DNA of 47,638 bases from Leucobacter sp. 7(1) (GCF_900163635.1 NZ_FUID01000097.1:1-47638); one strand, 5' to 3'; shown: positions 1 to 8,380, numbered from the stretch's first letter. Numbers and translations: made by a program. Notes: generated by a model not told the origin, from the letters alone.

Positions 1-177
<177 letters not shown>

Positions 178-190
178 GAAACACCACCGC

Positions 191-3100
191 TTAGGCGGAC
201 GCCCGCTCCACATCGTCCTTCTGGATCCGCTGCCCCACAACGGCTGAAATGCCGTCCTGGCGCATCGAGACACCATAGAGGGCGTCAGCGATCTCCATTG
301 TCCGCTTCTGATGGGTGATGATGATCAGCTGCGAGTTTTCCCGGAGCCGTTCAAACACCTGCAGCAGCCGCCCCAAGTTCGCGTCGTCGAGCGCGGCCTC
401 AACCTCATCAACAATGTAGAACGGGCTGGGGCGCGCCTGGAAGATGGCCATCAGCCAGGCGACCGCGGCGAGTGAACGCTCCCCACCAGACAGGAGCGAC
501 ATCCGCTCCACCTGCTTGCCCGCGGGCTTGACGACCATCTCAATGCCGGTGTTGAGCAGATCATCGGGATTGCTGAGCGCGATCTCACCTGAGCCACCGG
601 GAAAAAGGATCGGGAAGACCTCAGCGAAAGCGAGTCGAGTGTCCTCGAATGCCTCCCCAAAAATGCCCTGCATCTTCTCGTCGAGCTCTGCAATGATCGA
701 GAGAAGGTCGGCGCGAGTCTTCGTGAGATCCTGCAACTGCTCTGAGAGGAACGCGTGTCGTTGCTCGAGCGCGGCGAACTCTTCAAGAGCGAGCGGATTA
801 ATGCGCCCCAGTTCTGCCAACCGGCGCTCGGCCCGTGCGAGCCGCTTCTCCTGCTCAACACGAACATACGGCACCGTGGGAACGGATTCACGGGAAGAAT
901 CGCTCTCGCCAGCCTGAGCATCCGGTGCCGGATCCGAGGCGTCCTCCAGCGGCCCTGGACCGGGCCCCGTCAACCCCAGTTCGGCTGCGAGTTCAGCTTC
1001 AAGCCTGTTCGCGAACTGGGATTCGACACTATCTCCGGCCCCAGCTCCGGCACCGGCACCGGCACCGGAACTCGAACTCGACGCGGAGCCAGCTCCAGGT
1101 GCCGCGGCACCGACCCCGCTGAGGTCGGGCACAGGCTGATCCGGCCCGTACTCAGCGATCAGCACATCCTCGACCAAGCCAAGTTCGTTGCCGGATCGCT
1201 CGAGCAACGCCGAAAGATGCAACTTCCGCTCATAGCTTTGGAGCTCAGCACCGTGCACCCGTTCGGTCAGGGCCTGCAGCTGCTGACGAAGGGTGGAGTC
1301 CTCAGAGCGTAGCAGCGTAAGTTCTTGGCTATGCCTGGCGCGCTCCTGCTCCGCGCGCTGCTGCACAAGCCGCGCCTCCGTGAGCGAACGATCGCACGCA
1401 TCAAGGATCGCGGGCAGTAGCCCGGCGACACGTTCGGCCTGCGCGACCTGACGGGCCCGCAGTACCGCACGCCGAGCAGCTTCGTCCGCTGCACGCTGCT
1501 CGGACGCGAGCTGTTCTGCAAGCGCGTCCCGCTGCGCCGCACTCACCCGAGAGCGCTCCCGCGCGGTCTCAAGCGCCAGCCGCGCCTCGAGCTCGATCGC
1601 GCGCGCGGCTTCGACCTCACCGAAGGCCAAATCGCGCTGGCTGGCGTCAAGGATCGGGCGCGGCTCGGACTCTGCCGCCGCCAGTACAGCAGCGGCTCGC
1701 TCGGCCTGGCTCTCTGTTTCCCGCGCCGACTCCGCAACGGCCGCAAGCGATTGGGTGGCCCGCTCGGCCTCGGCACCGGCGAGTTCCGCCCGGGTCACCA
1801 GGCGGTTCCGCTCCTTCGCGTGCTCGGCGAGGCGCGCATCTGCAGTGCGCAATTCCGCGAAGCTCTCGTGCGCCGCGGTCTTCGCGTGAGCAGCCGCAGC
1901 GCGAAGCTCCGCAAGTTCTGCGTCGAGGTCCGCGATGGCCTCCGCGACCTCGTTGCGCCGAGCGGCGGCCTGCTCCAGCTCAGCAGTGAGCTCAATGCGT
2001 GAGGGGGCTTGCTGAGACCCACCGCTGAGCGTGTGGGCAGTCAGCACGTCACCCTCGAAGGTAACGACAGTGTAGCCGCCGTGCGGGAATCGCTCCGTGA
2101 TCGCGGATCTTGCCGCAATTGCTGCGTCGACGCTTGCTGCGATGTAGCTCCGGGACAGGAACCCGCGCACCCCGTCCGGAGCCGCGATCACCGCGTCGCC
2201 CGCGCGAGTGAGTCCTGCGATCTCGGGTGCCGGATCAAGCCCACGGCCAGCATCGTCAGAGCTTTCGCCGCCAGAACCCGCGCTGCCGGATCCCGCACCC
2301 GCACCCGCACCCGCACCGAGCACTGTGCGGAGCCGCCCAAGGTCATTTTCGCGTGCCGAGCGCACGGCCTCGGCGGCGCTCTCTGCGGAGTCCGCGAGCA
2401 ACGCGTCGGCAAAGGTGCCGAGTGCCGCACCGATTGCAGCTTCGAAGCCCTCGGTGACACGCACGTGTTCGGCCACACGTCCCGAGATTCCTGCGGTTCC
2501 CGCCGCGAGCACCGCCCCAGAGGCGTCGCGTTGGTCTAGGGATCTGGCCAGCGCACTCATCCGGGCGTCGAGCCCAGCGCGTTCCTGTTCAAGTTCGTGG
2601 AGCTGATCCCGCGCGGTGTCGCGCAGCCGCTCGGCCTCGGCCTGCGTGTCTTGCGCGGTCTGGTACGCCTCGTCGAGTCCCTCCTCTGGGACATCACCGT
2701 GCTCGGACTGAGTTTCGAACTCCGCGAGCGCGCTCCGCGCCTCCGCGAGCCGGGATTGCGCTTGTTCGACCGCAAGCTCACGGCGCGTGATCTCCTGCCC
2801 CACGGCAACACGCTTCTGCGCGGCAGCCTCGCTCTGACCACGCAACTGAGAGAGTCGCAGATCGTGGGAGGACACGAGCGCACTTTGCGCGGCGATGTGC
2901 TCGTCGATCGCGTCAAGTTCGCGCTGCGCGGCCCGAGTCCCCGCACCGGCGCGTTCCCAAACAGCCTCAGCAACGGGTACCGCGGCGGCAAGCCGTTCCG
3001 CCTCCTGCGCTGCCTCGTCCACGGCGGCAGGGCTCAACCGAGTGACGTGGTCTGTTGATTCCGCCTGGGTAGCAAGGAACGTGAGGCGTTGCTGGGTCTG

Positions 3101-4009
3101 CGCGTACAGTCCACGCAGCTTGGACTGCGCAGATTCGAGACCGATGCTGACGCGACGGGCCGCATCAAGTTCATCGCTGTGTTGCTCCTGTTCCAGGCGC
3201 TGGATCCGGAGCTGCTTCTGCTCGACCTGCTCCTGCAGCACGATCCGCTCCGAGTGCTGCTCGGACTCCGTGCGGGAGAGCGCATCGAGTTCTCCACGCA
3301 GCCGGAACACGTCGTCGGCGAGGAGCCGGGCCTTCGCATCGCGCGCCTCCGCCGCGATACTCTGGGCGGCACGTGCGACTTCCGCCTGGCGTCCCAACGG
3401 TTTCAGCTGTCGCCGGATCTCACCCGCGAGATCGTTGAGCCGGGTGAGGTTCGTTTCCATCGCGTCAAGCTTGCGGAGGGTACGTTCCTTTCGACGGCGA
3501 TGCTTCAGAATCCCGGCGGCTTCTTCGATGAATCCGCGGCGGTCCTCGGGAGTTGCCCGCAGCACTGCGTCGAGCTGGCCCTGCCCCACGATGACGTGCA
3601 TCTCGCGCCCGAGCCCGGAGTCGCTCAGGAGTTCTTGCACGTCAAGCAGGCGGCAGGAGTCGCCGTTGATCGCGTAGTCGCTGGAACCGTTGCGGAACAG
3701 CGTCCGGCTGATCGTGACCTCGGCGTACTCGATCGGGAGTGCACCGTCCGAGTTGTCGATTGTGAGGCGAACCTCCGCGCGTCCCAACGGGCCGCGGGTC
3801 GCCGTGCCGGCGAAGATCACGTCCTCCATCTTGCCGCCCCGGAGCGTCTTCGCCCCTTGCTCCCCCATCACCCAGGCGAGCGCGTCAACAACATTCGATT
3901 TCCCAGACCCGTTGGGTCCGACAATCGCGGTCACGCCGGGTTCGAACTGGAAGGTCGTCGGCTGCGCGAACGATTTGAAGCCTTTCAGGGTGAGGCTCTT
4001 CAGGTGCAC
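191..4009 (-). CDS. smc: Chromosome segregation ATPase SMC
   Basis: SMC is the core ATPase of the condensin-like complex (with ScpA and ScpB) that compacts and segregates the chromosome. The N-terminal head has Walker A GPNGSGKS at residues 31-38. Long Ala/Glu/Arg-rich coiled coils flank a hinge at roughly 505-680. The C-terminal head carries LSGGERS (about residue 1172) and the Walker B region YIVDEVEAALDD. At 1272 residues it is somewhat longer than the usual ~1180. The excess is largely two low-complexity inserts: a Gly/Ala/Ser tract inside the hinge, and a Gly/Ala/Ser tract followed by an acidic Pro-rich stretch before the C-terminal head. The start is GTG at 4009, behind a strong GGAGGAGG ribosome site. 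A TAAGGT hexamer at 4052-4057 is a possible -10. In related genomes smc normally follows mutM; here it stands apart. Confidence 0.97.
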   Translation of the reverse strand: MHLKSLTLKGFKSFAQPTTFQFEPGVTAIVGPNGSGKSNVVDALAWVMGEQGAKTLRGGKMEDVIFAGTATRGPLGRAEVRLTIDNSDGALPIEYAEVTISRTLFRNGSSDYAINGDSCRLLDVQELLSDSGLGREMHVIVGQGQLDAVLRATPEDRRGFIEEAAGILKHRRRKERTLRKLDAMETNLTRLNDLAGEIRRQLKPLGRQAEVARAAQSIAAEARDAKARLLADDVFRLRGELDALSRTESEQHSERIVLQEQVEQKQLRIQRLEQEQHSDELDAARRVSIGLESAQSKLRGLYAQTQQRLTFLATQAESTDHVTRLSPAAVDEAAQEAERLAAAVPVAEAVWERAGAGTRAAQRELDAIDEHIAAQSALVSSHDLRLSQLRGQSEAAAQKRVAVGQEITRRELAVEQAQSRLAEARSALAEFETQSEHGDVPEEGLDEAYQTAQDTQAEAERLRDTARDQLHELEQERAGLDARMSALARSLDQRDASGAVLAAGTAGISGRVAEHVRVTEGFEAAIGAALGTFADALLADSAESAAEAVRSARENDLGRLRTVLGAGAGAGAGSGSAGSGGESSDDAGRGLDPAPEIAGLTRAGDAVIAAPDGVRGFLSRSYIAASVDAAIAARSAITERFPHGGYTVVTFEGDVLTAHTLSGGSQQAPSRIELTAELEQAAARRNEVAEAIADLDAELAELRAAAAHAKTAAHESFAELRTADARLAEHAKERNRLVTRAELAGAEAERATQSLAAVAESARETESQAERAAAVLAAAESEPRPILDASQRDLAFGEVEAARAIELEARLALETARERSRVSAAQRDALAEQLASEQRAADEAARRAVLRARQVAQAERVAGLLPAILDACDRSLTEARLVQQRAEQERARHSQELTLLRSEDSTLRQQLQALTERVHGAELQSYERKLHLSALLERSGNELGLVEDVLIAEYGPDQPVPDLSGVGAAAPGAGSASSSSSGAGAGAGAGAGDSVESQFANRLEAELAAELGLTGPGPGPLEDASDPAPDAQAGESDSSRESVPTVPYVRVEQEKRLARAERRLAELGRINPLALEEFAALEQRHAFLSEQLQDLTKTRADLLSIIAELDEKMQGIFGEAFEDTRLAFAEVFPILFPGGSGEIALSNPDDLLNTGIEMVVKPAGKQVERMSLLSGGERSLAAVAWLMAIFQARPSPFYIVDEVEAALDDANLGRLLQVFERLRENSQLIIITHQKRTMEIADALYGVSMRQDGISAVVGQRIQKDDVERASA

Positions 4010-4076
4010 GCTGCCTCCTCCCGGGCTCTCGGTCGCTGGGTCTCCCCACTGACCTTAGCGCGTGCCCGGCCCACAT

Positions 4077-4092
4077 CCGCGGAAAACCGCGG
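4077..4092 (-). terminator. Possible short hairpin after the OsmC gene
   Basis: CCGCGG-AAAA-CCGCGG forms a 6-bp GC stem with an AAAA loop (UUUU in the minus-strand transcript). It lies 58 bp past the stop codon of the minus-strand OsmC gene and before the smc promoter. There is no T tract, so termination is uncertain. Confidence 0.3.
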
Positions 4093-4149
4093 GCGCTTCG
4101 CGGCCCGGATCCCGCGTCCCACGCTTGACCCGGGCCACGATCCGGCAGC

Positions 4150-4707
4150 CTACGCCTTCGCGACGGTCACACTGACCGGCGTCGGGTTTGCGAACAGGTC
4201 ATACACCGGGCAGTTCACGTCGACCGCATCGCGCAGCTGCTCGTAGCGTTCCTGCGTCTCCGGGCCGGTGATTTCGACGTGTACTCGAATGTCACTAAAC
4301 CCGGGGCGCACCGCCGGGTCCTTGCCGAGCAGACGTGCAGCGTCGAGATCGCCCTCGGCCCGGACGTTGATGTCGTCTACCTGAATCCCGAGCGCCTGCG
4401 CGTAGAGTCGGTACACGACAACCTGGCAGCCTGCGAGCGCGCCTAGCGCAAACTCGACGGGGCTCGGCGCAACGTCATCTCCCGCGAGCGGGGCCGGCTC
4501 ATCAATCACGAACTCGTGCTTGCCGGAACGCACGCGAGTCGCCACCGCACCCTCGCCCACGCCGGTGACGCGGTAGGTGAGTTTCGAGGAGTCGCGGTTC
4601 GCATCGATGTGATCGCTCCAGGCGGATCCTGCAGCGGCGAGGCGCTCGGCCCGATCCTGCGCGGTGATCTCGGGGATGGACGTTGTGGGTGCGGTGAGTG
4701 TGCTCAT
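4150..4707 (-). CDS. OsmC/Ohr-family protein
   Basis: This 185-residue protein belongs to the OsmC/Ohr fold, whose members are usually thiol-dependent peroxidases for organic hydroperoxides. It shows the family pattern of an N-terminal beta segment ending in HEFVIDEP, then SPVEFALGALAGCQVVVY, which holds the conserved cysteine on the central helix. The C-terminal part has DIRVHVEITGP and NCPVYDLF, which holds the second conserved cysteine. The start is placed at ATG 4707 rather than 4716, because a TAGTGT hexamer lies exactly 7 nt upstream and suggests a leaderless transcript. A two-copy direct repeat lies further upstream. Which peroxide it reduces cannot be read from sequence. Confidence 0.9.
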   Translation of the reverse strand: MSTLTAPTTSIPEITAQDRAERLAAAGSAWSDHIDANRDSSKLTYRVTGVGEGAVATRVRSGKHEFVIDEPAPLAGDDVAPSPVEFALGALAGCQVVVYRLYAQALGIQVDDINVRAEGDLDAARLLGKDPAVRPGFSDIRVHVEITGPETQERYEQLRDAVDVNCPVYDLFANPTPVSVTVAKA

Positions 4708-4714
4708 GCAGGTC

Positions 4715-4798
4715 ACACTAGGTGCGGTCTGTCACCTTCGCACGCGGTGTCGACACACGGAGTTACGCAGCGTCATCCGACGTTACGTGGCGTCATCC
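4715..4798 (-). promoter_or_regulatory. Promoter of the OsmC gene with 17-bp direct repeat upstream
   Basis: The -10 candidate TAGTGT is at 4715-4720 on the minus strand, 7 nt before the ATG. No good -35 is visible at 17 bp spacing. Two copies of GTTACGnnGCGTCATCC lie at 4762-4778 and 4782-4798, differing only at two central bases and repeating every 20 bp (two helical turns). This layout suits an activator bound upstream of a weak promoter. Confidence 0.55.
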
Positions 4799-4830
4799 CG
4801 CGTCACACAGTCCCCCCGTTCCGTCTCCGC

Positions 4831-5217
4831 TCACCGGACCGGAACGATGCGGCCCTCAGCATCGCGCAGCCCGAAGCCAAGCGCACGATCCGCCGCGATG
4901 TGCACAAACCAGGCCAGGCCCGCGAGCGCGATCCCCCAGAACCCCTCGGTGATCCCGCCGGTGAGAAGCAACACAATGAAACCGACAAGGATGATCGCCG
5001 CAGGCACCGCGACGGCGTGCATGAGGTTGTAGAAGCCGACCCGTTCCGGTTTCATGCGGCCGCGCTCAGCAAAGGCACCGAGCAGCGCGATGTCGGGAAG
5101 GACTCCGAAAATGACGACGACAAAGATGGCGGGCCACCCCCACCAGATGCACCACATCACCGCGACCGCAAGCCAGACAAGACCGCTCATGGCCCACATT
5201 GCACGAGAAAACACCAT
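4831..5217 (-). CDS. DUF4260-type small membrane protein
   Basis: A 128-residue integral membrane protein with about four hydrophobic segments: MSGLVWLAVAVMWCIWWGWP, the following FVVVIFGVLPDIALL, then AVAVPAAIILVGFIVLLLTG and FWGIALAGLAWFVHIAADR. The pattern of PDIALLGAF, then YNLMHA, then HIAADRALGFGLR fits the DUF4260 family of unknown function. The open frame runs upstream to 5562, but that extension is Arg-rich and lies over the HAD gene. ATG 5217 is chosen because TACGAT (5225-5230) sits exactly 7 nt before it. Divergent from the HAD gene. Confidence 0.75.
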   Translation of the reverse strand: MVFSRAMWAMSGLVWLAVAVMWCIWWGWPAIFVVVIFGVLPDIALLGAFAERGRMKPERVGFYNLMHAVAVPAAIILVGFIVLLLTGGITEGFWGIALAGLAWFVHIAADRALGFGLRDAEGRIVPVR

Positions 5218-5224
5218 GGTCACA

Positions 5225-5311
5225 ATCGTATCGGCCACGGCATGGGACGCACTGCGGCGAGCGCGGGCATACCGTGCACGATCGGGCCTCAGCACGGCCC
5301 CGCGATACCGT
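5225..5311. promoter_or_regulatory. Divergent leaderless promoters for DUF4260 and HAD genes
   Basis: On the minus strand TACGAT (5225-5230) is followed by 7 nt and ATG 5217. On the plus strand TACCGT (5306-5311) is followed by 7 nt and GTG 5319. Both have the -10-to-start distance expected when transcription begins at the start codon. The GGAGGG between TACCGT and the GTG is too close (one nucleotide) to act as a normal ribosome site. Confidence 0.5.
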
Positions 5312-5318
5312 GGAGGGT

Positions 5319-6020
5319 GTGATCTCCCACGTCTACTTCGATTTCTTCGGCACGCTCGTCGACTACGACGCGTCCATTCACCCTGACCGAGCGAATGCGC
5401 CCGCCGAGGCCGTCTCCCGGCTCGGGCTCGAGCTATCACCGGGGCAGGCGAGCTCCCATTGGGGTCACGCGTGGGCTGAGCTCGACGGAAAAGCTCAGGA
5501 GACAGGCCGAGAGTGCTCGATGTGGGAGATCGCGACCCTGTTTTTCGAGCTCTGCGGCGCACACCGGGTCCCCCGCACGGAGCTTAATCGGCTCGTCGAC
5601 GAGTATCTCAGGGCCTGGACCGCGAATGTGCGGCTGGCGGCCGGTGTTTCCGAGTGTCTGCGCACGCTTGCGGCGGCCGGTCTCAAGCTGGGCGTCGTGA
5701 GCAACACTCATCACCCCACGCTTGTCCAGGAACAGCTTGCCCGATTCGGCATCTCGGCATCGTTCGAGCGCGTGCACACCTCGGTAGAGATCGGGTGGCG
5801 CAAGCCGCATCGCGAACTGTTCGACGCGGTGCTCGCTCGGGACGGGATCTCAGCGGCCCAGGCTGCCTTCGTGGGCGACACCTGGGCCGCAGACGTCGCA
5901 GGCCCCCGGGCTGTTGGTATGCACGCCTACTACGTTGGCGCTCCTGCCCCGGGCCGTGAACCGATACGGATGCAGGATCTGCCGGCGGAGATTCGAAGCG
6001 CGGCCGGCCCTGTCGTGTGA
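5319..6020 (+). CDS. HAD-superfamily hydrolase
   Basis: A 233-residue haloacid-dehalogenase-type hydrolase. Motif I is FDFFGTL: the first Asp is the nucleophile, but the usual second Asp is Phe, as in haloacid dehalogenases (FDAYGTL) rather than classic phosphatases. Motif II is VVSN, motif III the Lys in IGWRKPH, and motif IV FVGDTWAADV. A helical cap lies between motifs I and II. The substrate cannot be inferred; sugar-phosphatase, nucleotidase or dehalogenase activity are all possible. The start GTG 5319 is preferred on promoter spacing; GTG 5310 is an in-frame alternative. Confidence 0.85.
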   Translation: MISHVYFDFFGTLVDYDASIHPDRANAPAEAVSRLGLELSPGQASSHWGHAWAELDGKAQETGRECSMWEIATLFFELCGAHRVPRTELNRLVDEYLRAWTANVRLAAGVSECLRTLAAAGLKLGVVSNTHHPTLVQEQLARFGISASFERVHTSVEIGWRKPHRELFDAVLARDGISAAQAAFVGDTWAADVAGPRAVGMHAYYVGAPAPGREPIRMQDLPAEIRSAAGPVV

Positions 6021-6033
6021 CACAGGGCGAGGA

Positions 6034-6396
6034 CTATCGCACCCTGCGCAAACGCTCCTCCGTGGGGGTCTCCAGGGTGTAGTGGGTCCCATAGCGTTCC
6101 GGGTCTCCAAAGTCCACATGCTGCACAACGACACGATCAGGGCTTGCTTCGATGATTCGTACCGTCACATTCGCAGTGTTGTCTGGCGCGACAAGTTCCC
6201 AATTCCCCAACAGGTACTCCAATCCGAGGGAGTGAAGCAGCGCAGCCGCCGTGTCTCGCGCGACCGGCGCCGACAACGAACTCCCGAATACGGTGACGGG
6301 CACGCACATCGTGTCATCTCCTGAATCGGGCACCAGGAAGCCCAACAATTCATCGTCGTCGTCTCGATAGATTTTCGTCCAACTCGTGGGGATCAT
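6034..6396 (-). CDS. Conserved hypothetical protein
   Basis: A 120-residue soluble protein with no signal peptide or membrane segment. It starts MIPTSWTKIYRDDDDELLGF and has an alternating beta-rich pattern (VTVRIIEASPDRVVVQHVDF near the C-terminus). I do not recognise a domain. ATG 6396 is preferred over 6411 because AGGAG lies 7 nt upstream. The codon pattern is like its neighbours, so I think it is a real gene. Convergent with the HAD gene, 13 bp away. Confidence 0.65.
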   Translation of the reverse strand: MIPTSWTKIYRDDDDELLGFLVPDSGDDTMCVPVTVFGSSLSAPVARDTAAALLHSLGLEYLLGNWELVAPDNTANVTVRIIEASPDRVVVQHVDFGDPERYGTHYTLETPTEERLRRVR

Positions 6397-6409
6397 GCTC
6401 CCGCTCCTC

Positions 6410-6460
6410 ATTGTCGTTCAGGCACGATTGTCGTTTAGGCACGATTGTCGTTCAGGCACG
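6410..6460. repeat. Three tandem 17-bp repeats
   Basis: Three contiguous copies of ATTGTCGTTCAGGCACG at 6410-6426, 6427-6443 and 6444-6460; the middle copy has one C-to-T change. The array starts 14 bp upstream of the minus-strand hypothetical gene, where its promoter should be. It may be a recent duplication or a repeated protein-binding site. Confidence 0.9.
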
Positions 6461-6631
6461 CCTACGAGAAGACCTGCACGTGGTCGCTGAATCGCGTGGG
6501 TTTCCCGCAGACGTGCCTACTCGCGTGATCTTCTCTCCTTCGATCCTTGCGCTCGTGCAGGTCAGCACTCGCTCACCGTCAAACGCTTTTGCGTTGGTCA
6601 CGTCACAAGTCCTCATGCCCCGACGCTATTT

Positions 6632-6663
6632 CTTGACATGATGTCAAGGTCAAGCCCTACGCT
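6632..6663 (+). promoter_or_regulatory. MerR-type promoter with operator palindrome
   Basis: TTGACA (6633-6638) and TACGCT (6658-6663) are separated by 19 bp, the long spacer typical of MerR-activated promoters. A perfect palindrome CTTGACATGATGTCAAG (6632-6648) overlaps the -35 and the first half of the spacer. The ATG of the regulator begins 7 nt after the -10. Autoregulation by the downstream gene product is the natural reading. Confidence 0.75.
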
Positions 6664-6670
6664 CATCCAT

Positions 6671-7432
6671 ATGCGGATGTCGATCAGCGCCCTCGCAGCC
6701 CAGTCAGGGGTAAGCGCCCGCGTGCTGCGGCATTACGACACGCTCGGATTGCTTACCCCGAGTGAGGTCGGCAGCAACGGTTACCGCTGGTACGGCCACG
6801 CAGAACGACTCCGACTGCAGCGAATTCTCCACCTCCGGGAACTTGGCGTGCCACTCAAGATCATTGGTGAGATCCTCAGTTCGCATGACACCGAGCACGA
6901 ACGACAGGTCTTGATCAGGCAACGCGCTCTCGTCGTCGAGGAACGCGACCGCCTCACGAAGATGTTGCAGACGTTCGACCGCACGCTGACGGAGATTTCT
7001 CACGGAACCCCCGTCACGGACACCGAGTTCTTCAAGGGAATGCGTTCCGCCCGCTCAATCTTGCGGGCCGAGGTGATCGCACGCTACAGCTCTGCGGCAG
7101 CGCAGGCATTCGAGCCTGAGTCTCTGCACGCTGGCCAGTGGGACGTCACCCAGTCCCAGGCGGCCGCCGACCGCAGTTCGAGGCTCTATCTGACGATGCG
7201 CACCGAGATGTTGGCGGGCCGACTCCCCGAATCGTCTGTGGCTCAGGCGCTCATACGCAAGCACTACGACATGATCTGCGAAACGTGGACACCGACGGGT
7301 GAGGCGTATCTTGGTATCGCCGATCTGCTCGGCCGTCCAGGATTCCAAAGAGACCTCGTGGCAAGCATCCACAATCGCCTGCCAGGGTGGCTCACCGCCG
7401 GGATGCGAGCCTTCGCCAATCACTTGTCCTGA
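6671..7432 (+). CDS. MerR-family regulator with TipAS-like C-terminal domain
   Basis: A 253-residue MerR-type activator. Residues 1-70 are the winged helix (ISALAAQSGVSARVLRHYDT, then SNGYRWYG). Residues about 78-118 form the dimerising coiled coil. The C-terminal half resembles the TipAS ligand-binding fold (RKHYDMICETWTPTGEAYLG), which in TipAL proteins binds thiopeptide-like compounds. I see no conserved metal-binding cysteines, so a metal sensor is unlikely. The start is put at ATG 6671, 7 nt after TACGCT; upstream in-frame ATGs would lie inside the promoter. It is probably monocistronic and self-activated. The inducing compound is unknown. Confidence 0.88.
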   Translation: MRMSISALAAQSGVSARVLRHYDTLGLLTPSEVGSNGYRWYGHAERLRLQRILHLRELGVPLKIIGEILSSHDTEHERQVLIRQRALVVEERDRLTKMLQTFDRTLTEISHGTPVTDTEFFKGMRSARSILRAEVIARYSSAAAQAFEPESLHAGQWDVTQSQAAADRSSRLYLTMRTEMLAGRLPESSVAQALIRKHYDMICETWTPTGEAYLGIADLLGRPGFQRDLVASIHNRLPGWLTAGMRAFANHLS

Positions 7433-7824
7433 ATCGAGCCGTTCGAGTCTTGAGGTTTCGCGGCTCTCCGGTGCCTGATCATTCGCCCCAGTACCAGGAA
7501 CGCCGCGGTGACCGCGAACCCCACGATGAGCATGTCTCCCGCGAACCACTGCCAGTGGACACTCGTCGCAATCGGATCGTCCCATGCGCGCGTGAAGTTG
7601 AACGGCACCGTCTGAGGGAACTCGGCATACGCGTAACGTGACAGGTCCTGCGTCACCCAGTCAAGTGGCCACCCATAGCTTGCGTGGGCAAGTTCTCCCG
7701 GTGAGTGCGCGGTGAAGCGGTCTCCAACGAGGAGGAAAAACGTAGCGAGCGCTGACAATGGGAGAAGGACAAGGTAGATCTGGACCAGGTCCTTGACCCG
7801 GGTTCGAACCGGCGCGGGACTCAT
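7420..7824 (-). CDS. Small membrane protein downstream of mepB-like gene
   Basis: A 134-residue protein with two membrane segments: near residues 10-33 (VQIYLVLLPLSALATFFLLV) and 92-112 (GDMLIVGFAVTAAFLVLG). The loop between them is Trp/Tyr-rich and probably faces outside. I recognise no domain. Its ATG overlaps the stop of the upstream mepB-like gene in an ATGA, so the two are translationally coupled. The 3' end overlaps the convergent merR gene by 13 bp. Confidence 0.75.
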   Translation of the reverse strand: MSPAPVRTRVKDLVQIYLVLLPLSALATFFLLVGDRFTAHSPGELAHASYGWPLDWVTQDLSRYAYAEFPQTVPFNFTRAWDDPIATSVHWQWFAGDMLIVGFAVTAAFLVLGRMIRHRRAAKPQDSNGSIQDK

Positions 7825-8279
7825 CAGTTTCCCCCGAGGTCATGGAAGGCGGCGGCCTGCGCCGCTTGAGTACGTGCAGCGGCGCGGTTCAGTCCGGTGC
7901 TCCACGCGGGATAGACCCGGAAGCCGCGCTTGCCGGGGTGCACGGCTGATCGGGATACTCCGAGTTCACACAGCTCAGCCGTGGTGAATTTGAACACACC
8001 GAAGCGTTCCTCGTCCACGACAAACACCAACAATCCCGCGGCGGGATCGTCCGCGCCGAAGGGTTCCGTTGCTCCGGTGGGGTTTCGTTGCCAGACGGCA
8101 ACAAACGCGCCGGGCTTCGTGGGAGTAATTCGGGCAGTCCGGATACGCCACTGCGCGTCCCCCAGTCGCACCGCGCCCGATTCGTACTCACTGTTCTGCT
8201 CTTCGGGTGTTGGCACACCCGGGGTCCCCCAGCGCACGCCGGGCAAGGTCGCGAAACGTTCGAAGGCGGTGAAGTTCAT
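7824..8279 (-). CDS. MepB-family protein
   Basis: A 151-residue protein matching the MepB family, named for a gene of unknown function in the staphylococcal mepRAB locus. Diagnostic stretches are EEQNSEYESGAVRL, ITPTKPGAFVAVWQRN, PFGADDP, FGVFKFT and GKRGFRVYPAWS. The fold may bind nucleic acid or a small ligand, but no activity is established that I can name. ATG 8279 is chosen over 8297 because AGGA lies 6 nt before it. It is coupled to the downstream membrane protein. Confidence 0.85.
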   Translation of the reverse strand: MNFTAFERFATLPGVRWGTPGVPTPEEQNSEYESGAVRLGDAQWRIRTARITPTKPGAFVAVWQRNPTGATEPFGADDPAAGLLVFVVDEERFGVFKFTTAELCELGVSRSAVHPGKRGFRVYPAWSTGLNRAAARTQAAQAAAFHDLGGN

Positions 8280-8368
8280 GTTCCGTCCTGTCTGCATAGG
8301 GGACGGGTCTCAGCGTACGGCCCGCCGGGACCAACGCCGTACACAGGGCCCATATCAGCCGCCCGGGA

Positions 8369-8374
8369 TACACT
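8369..8374 (+). promoter_or_regulatory. -10 hexamer of the methyltransferase gene
   Basis: TACACT is followed by 6 nt and GTG 8381, so transcription should start at the start codon. No ribosome site could fit between TSS and start. Confidence 0.5.
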
Positions 8375-8380
8375 GCAGGG

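Noticed and set aside
6411..6641. A 76-residue plus-strand frame upstream of merR
   Set aside because: It begins in the 17-bp repeat array, runs into the merR operator and has no ribosome site or recognisable features.
7795..7815. tRNA-like TTCGAA segment (GGTTCGAACC)
   Set aside because: It lies inside the coding sequence of the small membrane protein and no acceptor stem or anticodon arm can be formed around it.
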